From: CAILQE01 sp036745415
GTDB lineage: Bacteria; Patescibacteriota; Saccharimonadia; Saccharimonadales; UBA4665
NCBI GenBank assembly: GCA_036745415.1
Contig: DAIOGF010000002.1
Coordinates: 146,017 to 210,016 of the forward strand
Direction of reading: 5' to 3'
DNA: 64,000 bases
Numbering within the stretch: the stretch's first letter is position 1; each line of letters opens with the position of its first letter. The notes beneath the pieces are model-generated. The model was not told the DNA's origin and made no database searches. It was given only the letters and a program-made list of their open reading frames with translations. This document shows positions 1 to 8,780 of this stretch, piece after piece. The position numbers and the translations under genes were made by a program.

Positions 1-305
1 TTGAAGCCGAAGGTTTTGATATTAGAAGAGTTGGAAATGGTGAGGATGCCTTAACTGCAGCCCTGAATTACAAGCCAGATATTATATTGCTAGACATTAT
101 GATGCCTAAAGTTGATGGGTTTAATGTTCTAGATATATTAAGAAATACTCCCCAGACAAAGGACTTAAAAATTATAGTACTATCTGCACTGAGTCAGGAA
201 ATTGATATGGATAAAGCTATGAAGCTAGGAGCTGACGACTATCTTATAAAGTCCGAAATTACAATTGCTGACGTGGTTCAAAAAGTTAAGCAAGAGCTTA
301 ATTAG
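1..305 (+). CDS. Response regulator receiver domain (5' end outside window)
   Basis: The frame is open from base 3, so the true start lies upstream of the window; the internal ATG at 87 is not the start. The visible part covers the second half of a CheY-like receiver. The phospho-acceptor Asp lies in LLDIMMPKVDG, the switch Ser in VLSAL and the conserved Lys in DDYLIKS. It stops right after the receiver fold with no output domain, so it is a single-domain regulator or the end of a longer one. Its stop overlaps by 4 nt the end of a convergent gene. The close paralogue at 26957-27961 has the same receiver plus a long tail. Confidence 0.9.
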   Translation, partial: EAEGFDIRRVGNGEDALTAALNYKPDIILLDIMMPKVDGFNVLDILRNTPQTKDLKIIVLSALSQEIDMDKAMKLGADDYLIKSEITIADVVQKVKQELN

Positions 306-934
306 ATCTTCCAATCTCCTATAGCCATTAGGGCACCGGCACGGTGTTGTCCGCTAATAACTTTTCCGGTTGGTCCTATATCTATAGGTCCGTCACCATG
401 ATATTCATCATCGAATGACCCATCTAACATACTAAGAGCTAGCTGGGCAGAGTATTCTTGGCTTCTAAGACCAAAGACTTCATTGGTTTTTTTAAGTCTT
501 GGATTTTTTTCACTATTTAGCATTAATCTTTCAGGTAATTTGTTTTCGGTCCATAGATTAGAAATAGAATCTTGAATAATTAGTCCTATTTCAGTACGAA
601 ATTCGTCATTTTCTCTAATAATTTCTAATAATTTACTTTGATCGATTCCTGGATTGGTGCTTTCAACTTGAGACAATAGGGTATTGAACTTTTCGGATGA
701 ATTTCTGAATATGGATATTCTATCTAGTGCCTTAGTCTCAGTTTTATCGGTGATCTTAGGATAAGTATTTTTTGATTCTTCGTTGTGTTTGAATAATTCC
801 GCAGCACGTTCTAATTTATTAGATTCAACTTCTGAAAGGGAATTAGATTCAATTTTTCTATAAAGCTCAGTTTGAGGATAAACAAACTCAGGTTGTGTAG
901 GGTTTTCTTGAATTTCTATATTTTGTTCTAACAT
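302..934 (-). CDS. Hypothetical protein with ParB-like C-terminal motif
   Basis: A 210-residue soluble, charged protein with a Glu/Asn-rich N-terminus and no membrane segment. The last 30 residues contain IDIGPTGKVISGQHRAGA. This resembles the 'dG.HR..A' core of ParB/Srx-type nuclease-like domains (family knowledge), but the protein ends right after it, where such domains normally continue. Either the domain is truncated or the resemblance is limited to one motif. The ATG at 934 has an AT-rich upstream region with no clear Shine-Dalgarno site. Convergent 4-nt overlap with the response regulator end. No function can be assigned. Confidence 0.6.
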   Translation of the reverse strand: MLEQNIEIQENPTQPEFVYPQTELYRKIESNSLSEVESNKLERAAELFKHNEESKNTYPKITDKTETKALDRISIFRNSSEKFNTLLSQVESTNPGIDQSKLLEIIRENDEFRTEIGLIIQDSISNLWTENKLPERLMLNSEKNPRLKKTNEVFGLRSQEYSAQLALSMLDGSFDDEYHGDGPIDIGPTGKVISGQHRAGALMAIGDWKI

Positions 935-999
935 TTTTGTTTTAATTTATTAACAATAATATATCACAAAAATGATATTTTTTCAATAGTAGAGTGTAA

Positions 1000-1272
1000 T
1001 TATTTTACAGTAACGAAAGTTCTTCGTACGCTTCGGCCGCTGAAAGTTCGAACTTTTCTTTTTTCGAAAGCAACTACGCCATCTTTAGCAGCGTGAATTG
1101 TAAAGTTTTTGCTTAATGAAGTACCTTCACCAGCTCTTTTGGTCATACCGACTTGTCTTACGATAACTTGGCCGTTATTAACTTTTGATCCAGCATAAAC
1201 TTTAACACCTAATCGTTGACCAGGTGAGTCGTGAACATTCTTGGCGGTACCGCCGGCTTTGACGTGTGACAT
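1000..1272 (-). CDS. rpmA: 50S ribosomal protein L27
   Basis: L27 of the large subunit; its N-terminal tail reaches the peptidyl transferase centre. At 90 residues it has the usual length. The N-terminus MSHVKAGGTAKNVHDSPGQR followed by LGVK and VRQ.G is diagnostic. There is no Firmicutes-type cleavable N-terminal extension. A clear Shine-Dalgarno (AAGGAAG on the minus strand, 1283-1289) lies inside the end of the upstream methyltransferase gene, whose stop is 7 nt before this start, so the two are probably cotranscribed. The usual partner rplU (L21) is not next to it. Confidence 0.97.
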   Translation of the reverse strand: MSHVKAGGTAKNVHDSPGQRLGVKVYAGSKVNNGQVIVRQVGMTKRAGEGTSLSKNFTIHAAKDGVVAFEKRKVRTFSGRSVRRTFVTVK

Positions 1273-1279
1273 ATCTTTC

Positions 1280-2455
1280 TTACTTCCTTTTAATTACTAA
1301 CAGTTGTCTTACAACAATTTGATCTTCTCTTGAGTAAAATAACTGCTTTGCACTTATGTGCTTTAAATTAACAAAATTATACCCCATATCTTCAATTTGG
1401 TCAATAAGGGGTAGGGAAATAAATTTATCTCTATCATTCCATGCAGGAACTGCAATACAAATTCCGGTATTTTCATCAATTTGTTCATGTAGATTCTTAA
1501 GAAATTTCTTTAGTAGCATATTTACGTTAGATATTTCTTGCTCTAATACGTCTCTGCTTGGCGCATAGCTAAAAGGTTGTCCTAGGTAGGTTTCAGCCGC
1601 TAAAAAATTAAAATTAGACCATTTTGCTATTGTCGCATCTTCGACTTTTACTAAGAGCGGCGACTTAATATTTGGGTATTTTTCCTTAAGCCATTTTAAG
1701 TTATTGGTTGAGAAGTCTACCATTTTAGGGTTTAAGTCAGTGCCCATGACATTTAGCCCCATTAAACTTGCTTCTTGAAGAACTACTCCACTCCCACAAA
1801 AAGGATCTAGTAGGGTAGATGAGTCGCTGATTGGTTGTTGTCCTCTAGCTAGATTAATTATTATTTGAGCTAATTTAGGAGGCAACATTCCTATCTTAGA
1901 GTCTCGGAATGGTCTTTCTTGATCTCTTTCTCTATAAGCTTCTATATTTTGGACGTTAGTGGTTCGTGCTATTACGAATTTATTGCCGATTTTAGCAACT
2001 ATTAATTCTAGTCCGTGAACTGAGGTTAGTTTATTGTGAAATACAGATGCGCTGTTTAAGAATGCTTTTTGGTTAGGAATAAGTCTTACTGATCTTTCGG
2101 ATTTCTTTAGAGTTTTCTTAATAAGCATTCCGTGTTTAGTAATATCTCTAGATTGAATTGAGATATTGTAGAAGGAAAGACCTAAGATAATTTTTCCTTC
2201 AGGCATTTCTGATGCAATTTCTTCGGCTGTATTCTGAATAGTTTTATATAGATTGTTTTTACCATATTCAAATTCGCCGTAAATTTTAGCTAGCTTGATG
2301 CTGCCGCCTAAATTTTCAAATTTTATAGACTCGGTTTCAATATTCAAGGTTGCTACATTGCTTTCAGTTTCACTTACTGAGTCATTGCCGTATAGACTTT
2401 CTAGCTCTGCAATTGCTAAATCTGTTTGTCTTCCTAGTATTATTAAAGAATTCAT
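1280..2455 (-). CDS. THUMP/Trm11-like RNA or DNA methyltransferase
   Basis: Likely an S-adenosylmethionine-dependent methyltransferase of the Trm11/TrmG10 group, which makes N2-methylguanosine in tRNA. The Rossmann motif I is LLDPFCGSGVVLQEA at about residue 215. It is preceded by the family signature YRERDQERPFRDSKIGMLPP, which links the THUMP-side domain to the catalytic domain. Motif II is GTDLNPKMVD. Motif IV, normally DPPY in N-methyltransferases, appears here as AETYLGQPFSY, so the catalytic residues are not canonical. The 391-residue length fits. It is the first gene of a minus-strand pair with rpmA and is divergent from the flippase-like gene at 2512. Confidence 0.75.
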   Translation of the reverse strand: MNSLIILGRQTDLAIAELESLYGNDSVSETESNVATLNIETESIKFENLGGSIKLAKIYGEFEYGKNNLYKTIQNTAEEIASEMPEGKIILGLSFYNISIQSRDITKHGMLIKKTLKKSERSVRLIPNQKAFLNSASVFHNKLTSVHGLELIVAKIGNKFVIARTTNVQNIEAYRERDQERPFRDSKIGMLPPKLAQIIINLARGQQPISDSSTLLDPFCGSGVVLQEASLMGLNVMGTDLNPKMVDFSTNNLKWLKEKYPNIKSPLLVKVEDATIAKWSNFNFLAAETYLGQPFSYAPSRDVLEQEISNVNMLLKKFLKNLHEQIDENTGICIAVPAWNDRDKFISLPLIDQIEDMGYNFVNLKHISAKQLFYSREDQIVVRQLLVIKRK

Positions 2456-2492
2456 TATAAAACTACTATACCATTAGATACATAAGAACTTG

Positions 2493-2498
2493 TATAAT
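2493..2498 (+). promoter_or_regulatory. -10 box for the 2512 operon
   Basis: A perfect TATAAT 13 nt before the ATG at 2512 predicts a leader of only about 6 nt. No Shine-Dalgarno is present between box and start. No -35 was assigned. Confidence 0.6.
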
Positions 2499-2511
2499 AT
2501 AGAATATATTT

Positions 2512-3558
2512 ATGAAGAAAAAAACAATGTTGCCGAAGAACTGGAAATTGATAATAAATATATTGTCCATTCTGGCGCTTTTTTCATTGATATATTTCCT
2601 TCGTGATCAGATTGCTACAACAATTGAAAATCTTAAAAATGTAAATTCGTGGGCGCTGCTATTAATTATTCCGATTGAGATTCTTAATTACCATGCACAA
2701 ACTAAAATGTATCAAAATCTATTTAAGATTGTTGGCAATAAATTGAGTTATGGTTATTTATTTAAGGCTTCACTGGAATTAAATTTAATAAATCATCTTT
2801 TTCCAAGCGGGGGAGTAACTGGAATATCTTATTTCGGCGTTAAGGTAAGTGAGAATGAAGAGGTTTCCGGAGCGAAGGCTACATTAATTCAGTTAATGAA
2901 GCTAATATTAACTCTTTTATCTTTCGAGGTATTATTGTTTGTTGGAATATTCTTATTGGCTGCTTTTGGTAAAGTTAGCAATCTAACAATTCTAGTAGCA
3001 GGATCATTATCTATGGTCTTATTTATTCTTACAGTTTTATTTGGATATATAGTTGGAAGCCAAAGTAGAATTAATTCTTTCTTTACCTACCTAACTAAGG
3101 TTCTTAATTGGCTGTTTGAGAAGATATTTAGAAGAAAGAAAGGCCTAATTAGTATTAACAAGGCAAAGAAAATATTTAATGATTTTCATGAAAACTATCA
3201 AGTTATTACAAGTGAGCTTAAAAGATTAAGAAATCCCTTCTGGTACGCCTTGCTTGCAAACCTAACCGAAATATTAGTAATTTATGTCGTCTATCTGGCT
3301 TTTGGTAAAGTTGTTAATCTAGGTGCGATTATATTGGCTTACGGTGTGGCTAACTTTGCTGGCCTAATATCTGTACTTCCTGGAGGAATTGGTATTTACG
3401 AAGCTTTAATGACTGCAGTTCTTGCATCAACTGGAATACCTGCAAGCGTATCTTTGCCAGTAACAATTATGTACAGAGTACTAAATACATTAGTTCAGCT
3501 ACCTCCTGGATTCTATTATTACCACAAGAGCATAAACGAAAAACGTGCAAGAATTTAG
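2512..3558 (+). CDS. LPG synthase TM-region/flippase-like membrane protein
   Basis: A polytopic protein of 348 residues with about eight hydrophobic segments, starting near LIINILSILALFSLIYFL. It matches the UPF0104 / lysylphosphatidylglycerol synthase transmembrane region family (MprF N-domain, AglD-like) in length, topology and the late PGGIGIYEALMTAVL segment. Members act as lipid flippases or have unknown roles, so substrate is not inferable. First gene of a plus-strand operon, followed with overlap or a 1-nt gap by xseA. The short AT-rich leader has a TATAAT at 2493-2498. Confidence 0.8.
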   Translation: MKKKTMLPKNWKLIINILSILALFSLIYFLRDQIATTIENLKNVNSWALLLIIPIEILNYHAQTKMYQNLFKIVGNKLSYGYLFKASLELNLINHLFPSGGVTGISYFGVKVSENEEVSGAKATLIQLMKLILTLLSFEVLLFVGIFLLAAFGKVSNLTILVAGSLSMVLFILTVLFGYIVGSQSRINSFFTYLTKVLNWLFEKIFRRKKGLISINKAKKIFNDFHENYQVITSELKRLRNPFWYALLANLTEILVIYVVYLAFGKVVNLGAIILAYGVANFAGLISVLPGGIGIYEALMTAVLASTGIPASVSLPVTIMYRVLNTLVQLPPGFYYYHKSINEKRARI

Positions 3559-3559
3559 T

Positions 3560-4684
3560 ATGGATTTCACTCCTCAAGTAATCCAAGTATCTGAATTAGT
3601 CGGACTAATTAACCAGACCTTTGATTACAATTTTGGAAAAGTTTTAGTGGAAGGTGAATTAGCTAATTTTAAAATTAGTAAAAATCAGTGGGTATATTTT
3701 GATCTTAAAGATGATAATTCTACAGTGAGATTTTTTGGAACAGTAAGACAGCTTAATTTTCCCGTAGAAGATGGAATGTTGCTAAGAGTATTTTGTTATC
3801 CGCATCTACATCAGACTTATGGAATGAGCATGCAAGTCGAGGCTGTGGAGCTAGTAGGCGAGGGAAGTATTAAAAGAGCTACGATGCTACTAAAAGCCAA
3901 GCTAGAAAAAGAAGGCTTATTTGATGTTAATAGAAAAAGACAGATCCCATATCCCCCAAAAAGAATTGGCTTAATTTCTTCTACTCAGTCGGCTGCTTAT
4001 CATGATTTTATAAAAGTCCTAGGGAATAGATATAAAGGAATTGAGATTGATGTAATAGATGTTCAAGTGCAAGGCTATTTAGCAGTAAGTCAAATAGTTG
4101 CTGCTATAAAGAAATTTAATTCAAATATTTCTGATAAACTAGATTGCCTAGTTTTAATTAGGGGAGGGGGTAGTCCCGAAGATCTAGCGGCATTTAATGA
4201 AGAAATATTAGTTAGGGCAGTAGCTGACAGTAAAATTCCTACAGTTGTTGCCATTGGGCACGAGATAGACGTTTCGTTAGCCGAATTAGTCGCTGATTTA
4301 AGAGGATCGACTCCTTCTAATGCTGCAGAGTTAATGGTGCCTGAAAGTAAAGTTTTATTAGAAAATTTAAAAAACTCTAAACAGAACTTACTTCATTTAA
4401 TCGTAAATGATTTAGAAAAGAAAAAAGATTATATAGCAGAATCCAAGATCGAAATTAATAATTTATTAAAAGAACAATTTAGTAGAATGAAAAATGATCT
4501 TGATTCTAAGAACGATTTATTAAAAGCATATAATCCCACAAATATTCTAAAAAGAGGCTTTGCGCTCGTAACTTCAGAGGGTAAACTAGTTAAGAATTCT
4601 GATGATTTAGAGAAAGATGATGTTTTAAAGATTAAATTTTATAAAGGTAAAGTTATAACAAGGGTAATGGAGGTAGAGGAATAG
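3560..4684 (+). CDS. xseA: Exodeoxyribonuclease VII large subunit
   Basis: Large subunit of ExoVII, which degrades single-stranded DNA in both directions and works with XseB in repair. The N-terminal OB-fold spans about the first 100 residues (FGKVLVEGELANFKISKNQW). The catalytic region follows, with IGLISSTQSAAYHDF, LIRGGGSPEDLAAFN and AIGHEIDVSLAELVADLR, then a coiled-coil tail for small-subunit docking. A GTG at 3545 would add five residues and overlap the previous gene by 14 nt. I prefer the ATG at 3560, one nucleotide after the preceding stop. At about 374 residues it is slightly short for the family but complete. Confidence 0.95.
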   Translation: MDFTPQVIQVSELVGLINQTFDYNFGKVLVEGELANFKISKNQWVYFDLKDDNSTVRFFGTVRQLNFPVEDGMLLRVFCYPHLHQTYGMSMQVEAVELVGEGSIKRATMLLKAKLEKEGLFDVNRKRQIPYPPKRIGLISSTQSAAYHDFIKVLGNRYKGIEIDVIDVQVQGYLAVSQIVAAIKKFNSNISDKLDCLVLIRGGGSPEDLAAFNEEILVRAVADSKIPTVVAIGHEIDVSLAELVADLRGSTPSNAAELMVPESKVLLENLKNSKQNLLHLIVNDLEKKKDYIAESKIEINNLLKEQFSRMKNDLDSKNDLLKAYNPTNILKRGFALVTSEGKLVKNSDDLEKDDVLKIKFYKGKVITRVMEVEE

Positions 4685-4685
4685 T

Positions 4686-4874
4686 ATGAAAAGCAAAGAT
4701 ATTGATTACAAGAAATTAAATCAGGAACTTGAAGATATTTTAGATAAACTTCGAGAGGGAAATCTAGATATCGACGAATCCATAAAGCTTTATGATAGGG
4801 GCTCTGTGATTATTGCAGAATTAGAAGATTATCTAAAAAATGCAGAAAATAAGATTAAGAAAATAACTAAGTAA
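4686..4874 (+). CDS. xseB: Exodeoxyribonuclease VII small subunit
   Basis: The 62-residue small subunit of ExoVII, an all-helical protein that binds the XseA C-terminal coiled coil in multiple copies. The pattern KLNQELEDILDKLREGNLDI, then DESIKLYDRGS, is typical. The ATG lies 1 nt after the xseA stop, so the two are translationally coupled, matching their fixed order in many bacteria. Confidence 0.95.
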   Translation: MKSKDIDYKKLNQELEDILDKLREGNLDIDESIKLYDRGSVIIAELEDYLKNAENKIKKITK

Positions 4875-4912
4875 TTTGAAATTTTAGAAAATATCGTTTA
4901 GGATTAAAGGTG

Positions 4913-5572
4913 ATGAAGCATAACCAAGATGGTGCAGCAGTAACTCTAGTTTTATTGATAGTCTCTATGGCATTACTAGTGTTCGTAAGTATATTTGCTG
5001 TTATGCAGACTAGTAATGCGTCCAATGCTAAAAGTACCTTAAATCAGCAGATAGCTGCTGCAGTAACTAAGGCTCAAACTGCTCAGCAAACAATAGATAC
5101 CGCTAATTTCCAGAAGCAATCTGAATCACCATACCTAAGCTATAATGGACCAGCCATTTTCGGAAGTCTTAGTTTTAATTATCCAAGGAATTGGAGTGGT
5201 TATGTTCTTGGAGCATCTGATTCAACCCAGACTTCTTTACTAGATGGTTATTTTTATCCTGGAATATTAACTAGCGTTGACGACACTAGCGCTACTAATT
5301 TTGCATTCAGAGTTAATATTTCATCATCAGATTACGCTACTACTCTTGGAGGGTTAACCACTGATCCAACAACAGTAAAGATTGTGCCTTATAGTCTTCC
5401 CAATGTACCTAGCGTAATAGGCACAAAATTAACTGGACAATTAGGCAACAATAAAACTGGCACCATGATAGTTCTTCCTCTTAGAGGTCAAACATTAGAA
5501 TTATTCACTGAAGGCGGTAGTTATGGCGCTGAATTTGATAAAATTCTATCTTCCGTAAAATTCACTCCTTAA
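4913..5572 (+). CDS. PilX-like membrane-anchored protein
   Basis: About 219 residues. The N-terminus is NQDGAAVTLVLLIVSMALLV, a short polar leader ending in Gly followed by Ala-Ala and one long hydrophobic helix, as in PilX/ComGG-type minor pilins cleaved by prepilin peptidase (family knowledge). The Glu5 of major pilins is absent. After the helix comes a coiled, Gln/Ala-rich stretch and a secreted beta-rich domain with YPRNWSGYV. A GTG at 4910 is possible, but the ATG at 4913 is preferred. Cys-free. Last gene of the xse operon. Saccharibacteria carry type IV pili, which supports but does not prove this role. Confidence 0.6.
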   Translation: MKHNQDGAAVTLVLLIVSMALLVFVSIFAVMQTSNASNAKSTLNQQIAAAVTKAQTAQQTIDTANFQKQSESPYLSYNGPAIFGSLSFNYPRNWSGYVLGASDSTQTSLLDGYFYPGILTSVDDTSATNFAFRVNISSSDYATTLGGLTTDPTTVKIVPYSLPNVPSVIGTKLTGQLGNNKTGTMIVLPLRGQTLELFTEGGSYGAEFDKILSSVKFTP

Positions 5573-5574
5573 TG

Positions 5575-5580
5575 TATAAT
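5575..5580 (+). promoter_or_regulatory. -10 box upstream of the kinase-like/receiver/recO operon
   Basis: TATAAT just after the stop of the previous gene. The transcript would carry a leader of about 35 nt with an AGGG ribosome binding site at 5611-5614, so this operon is leadered, unlike many others in the window. Confidence 0.5.
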
Positions 5581-5621
5581 TAACTCTAATAAGTGGTGGA
5601 TAAATTAGTGAGGGTATTTCG

Positions 5622-6329
5622 TTGGAATTCGAGGCGAGCAAATTAGAAGATTCTTATCAGCTACTTTTAAAAGTCGCTGAAAATATCCGCCTTCCATTAT
5701 TACAAATATTACTTAATACACAACTAAGTCTTGCTTCAAAAGAAGGTGATCTAAAGCAGGTTGAGGATCTAGCAAAATTTTCTATTAGAATGATAGATAA
5801 TTTCATTTTAAGCTCAGTTACTGCTAATAATCATCCGATATTGGAACCACTATCACTTTCCTCAGTGCTCTATGATTCTGCGCACGAACTAGAGCAATTA
5901 GCTAAATATTACGACGTTAAATTAAAAGTAATTTCAAATAATAATTTTGGTCCTGTGCTTTCAAATAGAGTTGCACTCGAAAGTTCATTAATCAGCGTAG
6001 GATGGGCAATGATTGAGTCTATGTCGTCACTAGATAAAAGTAAGACTATAACTCTAGCTTCACATAGATCTAGATATGGACTTGTTGCTGGAGTGTATTC
6101 TGAGGACGTAAATATTAATTCGAACATACTAAATCAGGGCCTTAGAAACATGAATTCGTCAAAGAGGCCAATGCCTGATTTTTCTCATACCAATAGTGCA
6201 GGGATATTCATAGCAAAACAACTTCTAAGCAATATGGATATGCGCCTACTTGCATCAAAACATCACAATTTAAGAGGCATCGGAACTTTAATGAATCCTT
6301 CAAAGCAATTACAATTGATTGAGGTATGA
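5622..6329 (+). CDS. Degenerate histidine-kinase-like protein
   Basis: A 235-residue soluble protein starting at TTG 5622, chosen because AGGG sits 7-10 nt upstream and no ATG fits. The N-terminus (VAENIRLPLLQILLNTQLSL) resembles a dimerisation helix but has no phospho-accepting HE motif. The C-terminal half follows the order of a HATPase_c domain: a helix ESSLISVGWAMIESM where the N box Asn should be, and SAGIFIAKQLLSNM plus LRGIGTLMN where the G2/G3 glycines should be. Catalytic His, N-box Asn and DxGxG are all missing. It overlaps by 4 nt (ATGA) a full receiver protein, so it probably acts as a receiver-binding scaffold or phosphotransfer partner rather than a kinase. Confidence 0.6.
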   Translation: MEFEASKLEDSYQLLLKVAENIRLPLLQILLNTQLSLASKEGDLKQVEDLAKFSIRMIDNFILSSVTANNHPILEPLSLSSVLYDSAHELEQLAKYYDVKLKVISNNNFGPVLSNRVALESSLISVGWAMIESMSSLDKSKTITLASHRSRYGLVAGVYSEDVNINSNILNQGLRNMNSSKRPMPDFSHTNSAGIFIAKQLLSNMDMRLLASKHHNLRGIGTLMNPSKQLQLIEV

Positions 6330-6688
6330 GAATTTTAATAGTAGAGCCCGACAATGTACTTAGGGCAATTTATGCAAAAATTTTTTTAAGCTCTGGCTAT
6401 GAAGTAAATTCTGTAAGTGGAGCACAGGGTGCGCTGAATAGTATTAATGATAATATTCCAGACGTAATATTAATGGACATAGAAATTCCTAAGAATTCAG
6501 GTTTCGAATTGATCTATGAAATCAGATCATATTCGGATTTAGATAAATCCAAAATTTATATTATCAGTATGGTTAGGGAAGAGCACTTGATTAAGAGATT
6601 TGGTAACTTCAAAAAAGATCTTATGATCTCTAAGATATTTTACAAGCCAGATATCTCAGCAAATAAATTAGTGAGTCAGATTATATGA
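6326..6688 (+). CDS. Single-domain response regulator
   Basis: A 120-residue CheY-like receiver. The acidic pocket residues are in ILIVEPDNVLR (one acidic position is E-P-D rather than E-D-D). The phospho-acceptor Asp is in DVILMDIEIPKNSGFELI and the conserved Lys in FYKPD. No output domain. Start and stop both overlap neighbours by 4 nt (ATGA at each end), giving tight coupling with the degenerate kinase-like gene upstream and recO downstream. Because the partner looks catalytically dead, phosphate must come from elsewhere, possibly the PAS kinase at 28021. Confidence 0.85.
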   Translation: MRILIVEPDNVLRAIYAKIFLSSGYEVNSVSGAQGALNSINDNIPDVILMDIEIPKNSGFELIYEIRSYSDLDKSKIYIISMVREEHLIKRFGNFKKDLMISKIFYKPDISANKLVSQII

Positions 6689-7371
6689 GGAATCAAGTAA
6701 CGTTCGCAATTGTCTTATCTAGAATTAATTACTCTGAAAGCGACCGAATAGTTAACGTTATTACAAAAGATGATGGAAAATTAACGCTAATGGCCAAAGG
6801 TTCTAGGAAGATTAAGTCTAAACTTGCAGCTGGCATAGAACTTTTATCTGTAAACGAAATCGTATTTATTAAAGGGAAGAGTGATATTAGTACTTTGGTT
6901 TCTTCCAGGCCAATAGAATTTTTCAGTGAAATATCCAAGGATTTAAATAGGATTAACGTTGCTTATAAATATTTACAAATTATAGATAAAAATACTGAAG
7001 ATAATGCTGACGACGATTACTATGAACTCCTAAAAGAATCTCTAACTTTCTTAAATTCAAACGATAATGATCCAGATCAATGTTATCAATATTTTTTATC
7101 TAAATTAATAAATATTAGTGGTTTTAGTCCAAACTTATTAACAGATTCAAATTTAAATAAATTAGACCAAAATAAAAAATATAATTTTGATGTATCTGAA
7201 ATGAATTTCATTGAAAGTGCCAGTGGTAGATTCAATGTAAAGAGCATTAAATATTTAAGATTATTATTTTCTAATTCCCCTGAAAGTGTTTTTAAGATAT
7301 CTGATGAATTGGACACAAAACTAATCAATAATTTACTTGAATCTATATTTAAGCGTTATCTTTCGCTATAA
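6685..7371 (+). CDS. recO: DNA repair protein RecO
   Basis: RecO anneals single strands and loads RecA with RecR in gap repair. The N-terminal OB fold is visible as AIVLSRINYSESDRIVNVIT, then KLTLMAKGSRKIKSKLAAGI and the family-typical LLSVNEIVFIKGKSDISTL. The helical C-terminal domain follows, with no Cys4 zinc site. At 228 residues it is of normal length. ATG overlaps the preceding TGA. Its stop codon overlaps the -10 box of the next gene. Confidence 0.85.
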   Translation: MRNQVTFAIVLSRINYSESDRIVNVITKDDGKLTLMAKGSRKIKSKLAAGIELLSVNEIVFIKGKSDISTLVSSRPIEFFSEISKDLNRINVAYKYLQIIDKNTEDNADDDYYELLKESLTFLNSNDNDPDQCYQYFLSKLINISGFSPNLLTDSNLNKLDQNKKYNFDVSEMNFIESASGRFNVKSIKYLRLLFSNSPESVFKISDELDTKLINNLLESIFKRYLSL

Positions 7372-7372
7372 T
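7367..7372 (+). promoter_or_regulatory. -10 box giving a leaderless glycyl-tRNA synthetase mRNA
   Basis: TATAAT spans the recO stop codon and ends 8 nt before the ATG at 7381. A start site about 7 nt downstream of the box falls on or next to the start codon, leaving no room for a ribosome binding site. Confidence 0.65.
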
Positions 7373-7380
7373 CTAATCAT

Positions 7381-8739
7381 ATGAGCAAAGTCACATTAGA
7401 AGATATAGTTAGTTTAGCCAAAAGACGTGGCTTTATTTTCCCTGGATCTGAAATTTACGGTGGTCTAAGTGGTACTTGGGATTACGGACCTTTGGGCGTG
7501 GCACTAAAAAATAATGTGAAAGATTTATGGTGGGATTTTTTCGTTAAAAAAAGACACAACGCTTATGGGCTAGATTCATCTATTCTAATGAATCAGAAAG
7601 TTTGGCAGGCTAGTGGACACGTCGATACATTTACGGATCCATTAATTGAAGACGTTGTAAGTAAGAAGAGATACAGATTAGATCATTTGCTTGAAGATAA
7701 GAATATTCAAGCTGAAGGTTTAAGTTTAGAAGAAATGGAAAAATTAATTAGGGATAATAAAATTAAAAGCCCTGATGGTAATGAACTTGGTAAGGCTGAG
7801 GTTTTCAATTTAATGTTTGAAACAAATGCAGGACCTGTTGCCAGTGATGATTCAAAAGTATATTTAAGACCAGAAACTGCACAAGGTATGTTTGTTAACT
7901 TCAAGAATATTCTAGACACTTTTTACCCAGATTTACCATTTTCAATAGCACAAATCGGTAGAAACTTTAGAAATGAAATATCTCCTAGAGACTTTATTTT
8001 TAGAGCAAGAGAATTTGAAATTATGGAGTACGAGTTATTTATAGATCCAACTACTTGGGAAGAAGAGTTTGAGAAGCAGAGAAAATTAATGAGAGAATTT
8101 TTTATTGATGTGGTTGGTCTTGATGAAAGTAAATTGCACGAAAAAGAAATTTCCGAAGCAGATAGAGCTCACTATTCAAAAAGAACAATAGATTTCGAGT
8201 ATGAATTCCCAATAGGAGTTAAAGAAATTGCTGGATTAGCATATAGAACAGATTATGATCTCACCAAACACCAAGAGAAATCTGGTAAAAATCTAGAATA
8301 CCCAGTAAAAGGTGAATCTAGGAAATTCGTTCCTCACGTCATAGAGCCATCATTTGGTTTAGATAGAATTGTGCTTGCTGCAATGTCTACGGCTTATAAA
8401 AAAGATGAAGTGAATAACGAACAAAGAGTCTATTTAGATCTGAACTCAAAGCTAGCTCCCTACAAGGCTATGGTAAGTCCGCTGCTTAAAAACAAAGAAG
8501 AATTAGTTAAAAAGGCACAGGAAATATTTAATAATCTCACTAGAGAAGTTGGAGAAATTGCTTGGGACGATAATGGTAATATCGGTAAGCGATATCGAAA
8601 GCAGGATGAAATCGGTACTCCTATCTGTATTACTGTAGATTTCGATAGCTTAGAAGACGACAGTGTTACCGTGCGTGACCGCAATACTACTGAGCAAAAA
8701 CGAGTTAAGATTTCTGAACTTAAGAACTTATTTCATTAA
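7381..8739 (+). CDS. glyQS: Glycyl-tRNA synthetase (homodimeric, class II)
   Basis: Charges tRNA-Gly. It is the single-chain alpha2 form of 452 residues. Class II motif 2 is FRNEISPRDFIFRAREFEIM and motif 3 is EPSFGLDRIVLAAM. The N-terminus IVSLAKRRGFIFPGSEIYGG and LYGPLG-like DYGPLGVALKNN are typical of GlyQS. The C-terminal anticodon-binding domain contains KRYRKQDEIGTPICITVDFD. A single-gene transcript is likely, with TATAAT ending 8 nt upstream and no Shine-Dalgarno. Confidence 0.96.
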   Translation: MSKVTLEDIVSLAKRRGFIFPGSEIYGGLSGTWDYGPLGVALKNNVKDLWWDFFVKKRHNAYGLDSSILMNQKVWQASGHVDTFTDPLIEDVVSKKRYRLDHLLEDKNIQAEGLSLEEMEKLIRDNKIKSPDGNELGKAEVFNLMFETNAGPVASDDSKVYLRPETAQGMFVNFKNILDTFYPDLPFSIAQIGRNFRNEISPRDFIFRAREFEIMEYELFIDPTTWEEEFEKQRKLMREFFIDVVGLDESKLHEKEISEADRAHYSKRTIDFEYEFPIGVKEIAGLAYRTDYDLTKHQEKSGKNLEYPVKGESRKFVPHVIEPSFGLDRIVLAAMSTAYKKDEVNNEQRVYLDLNSKLAPYKAMVSPLLKNKEELVKKAQEIFNNLTREVGEIAWDDNGNIGKRYRKQDEIGTPICITVDFDSLEDDSVTVRDRNTTEQKRVKISELKNLFH

Positions 8740-8780
8740 AATTTAATAATTAGATTTAGTAATTAAACACAAAGTAGTTC

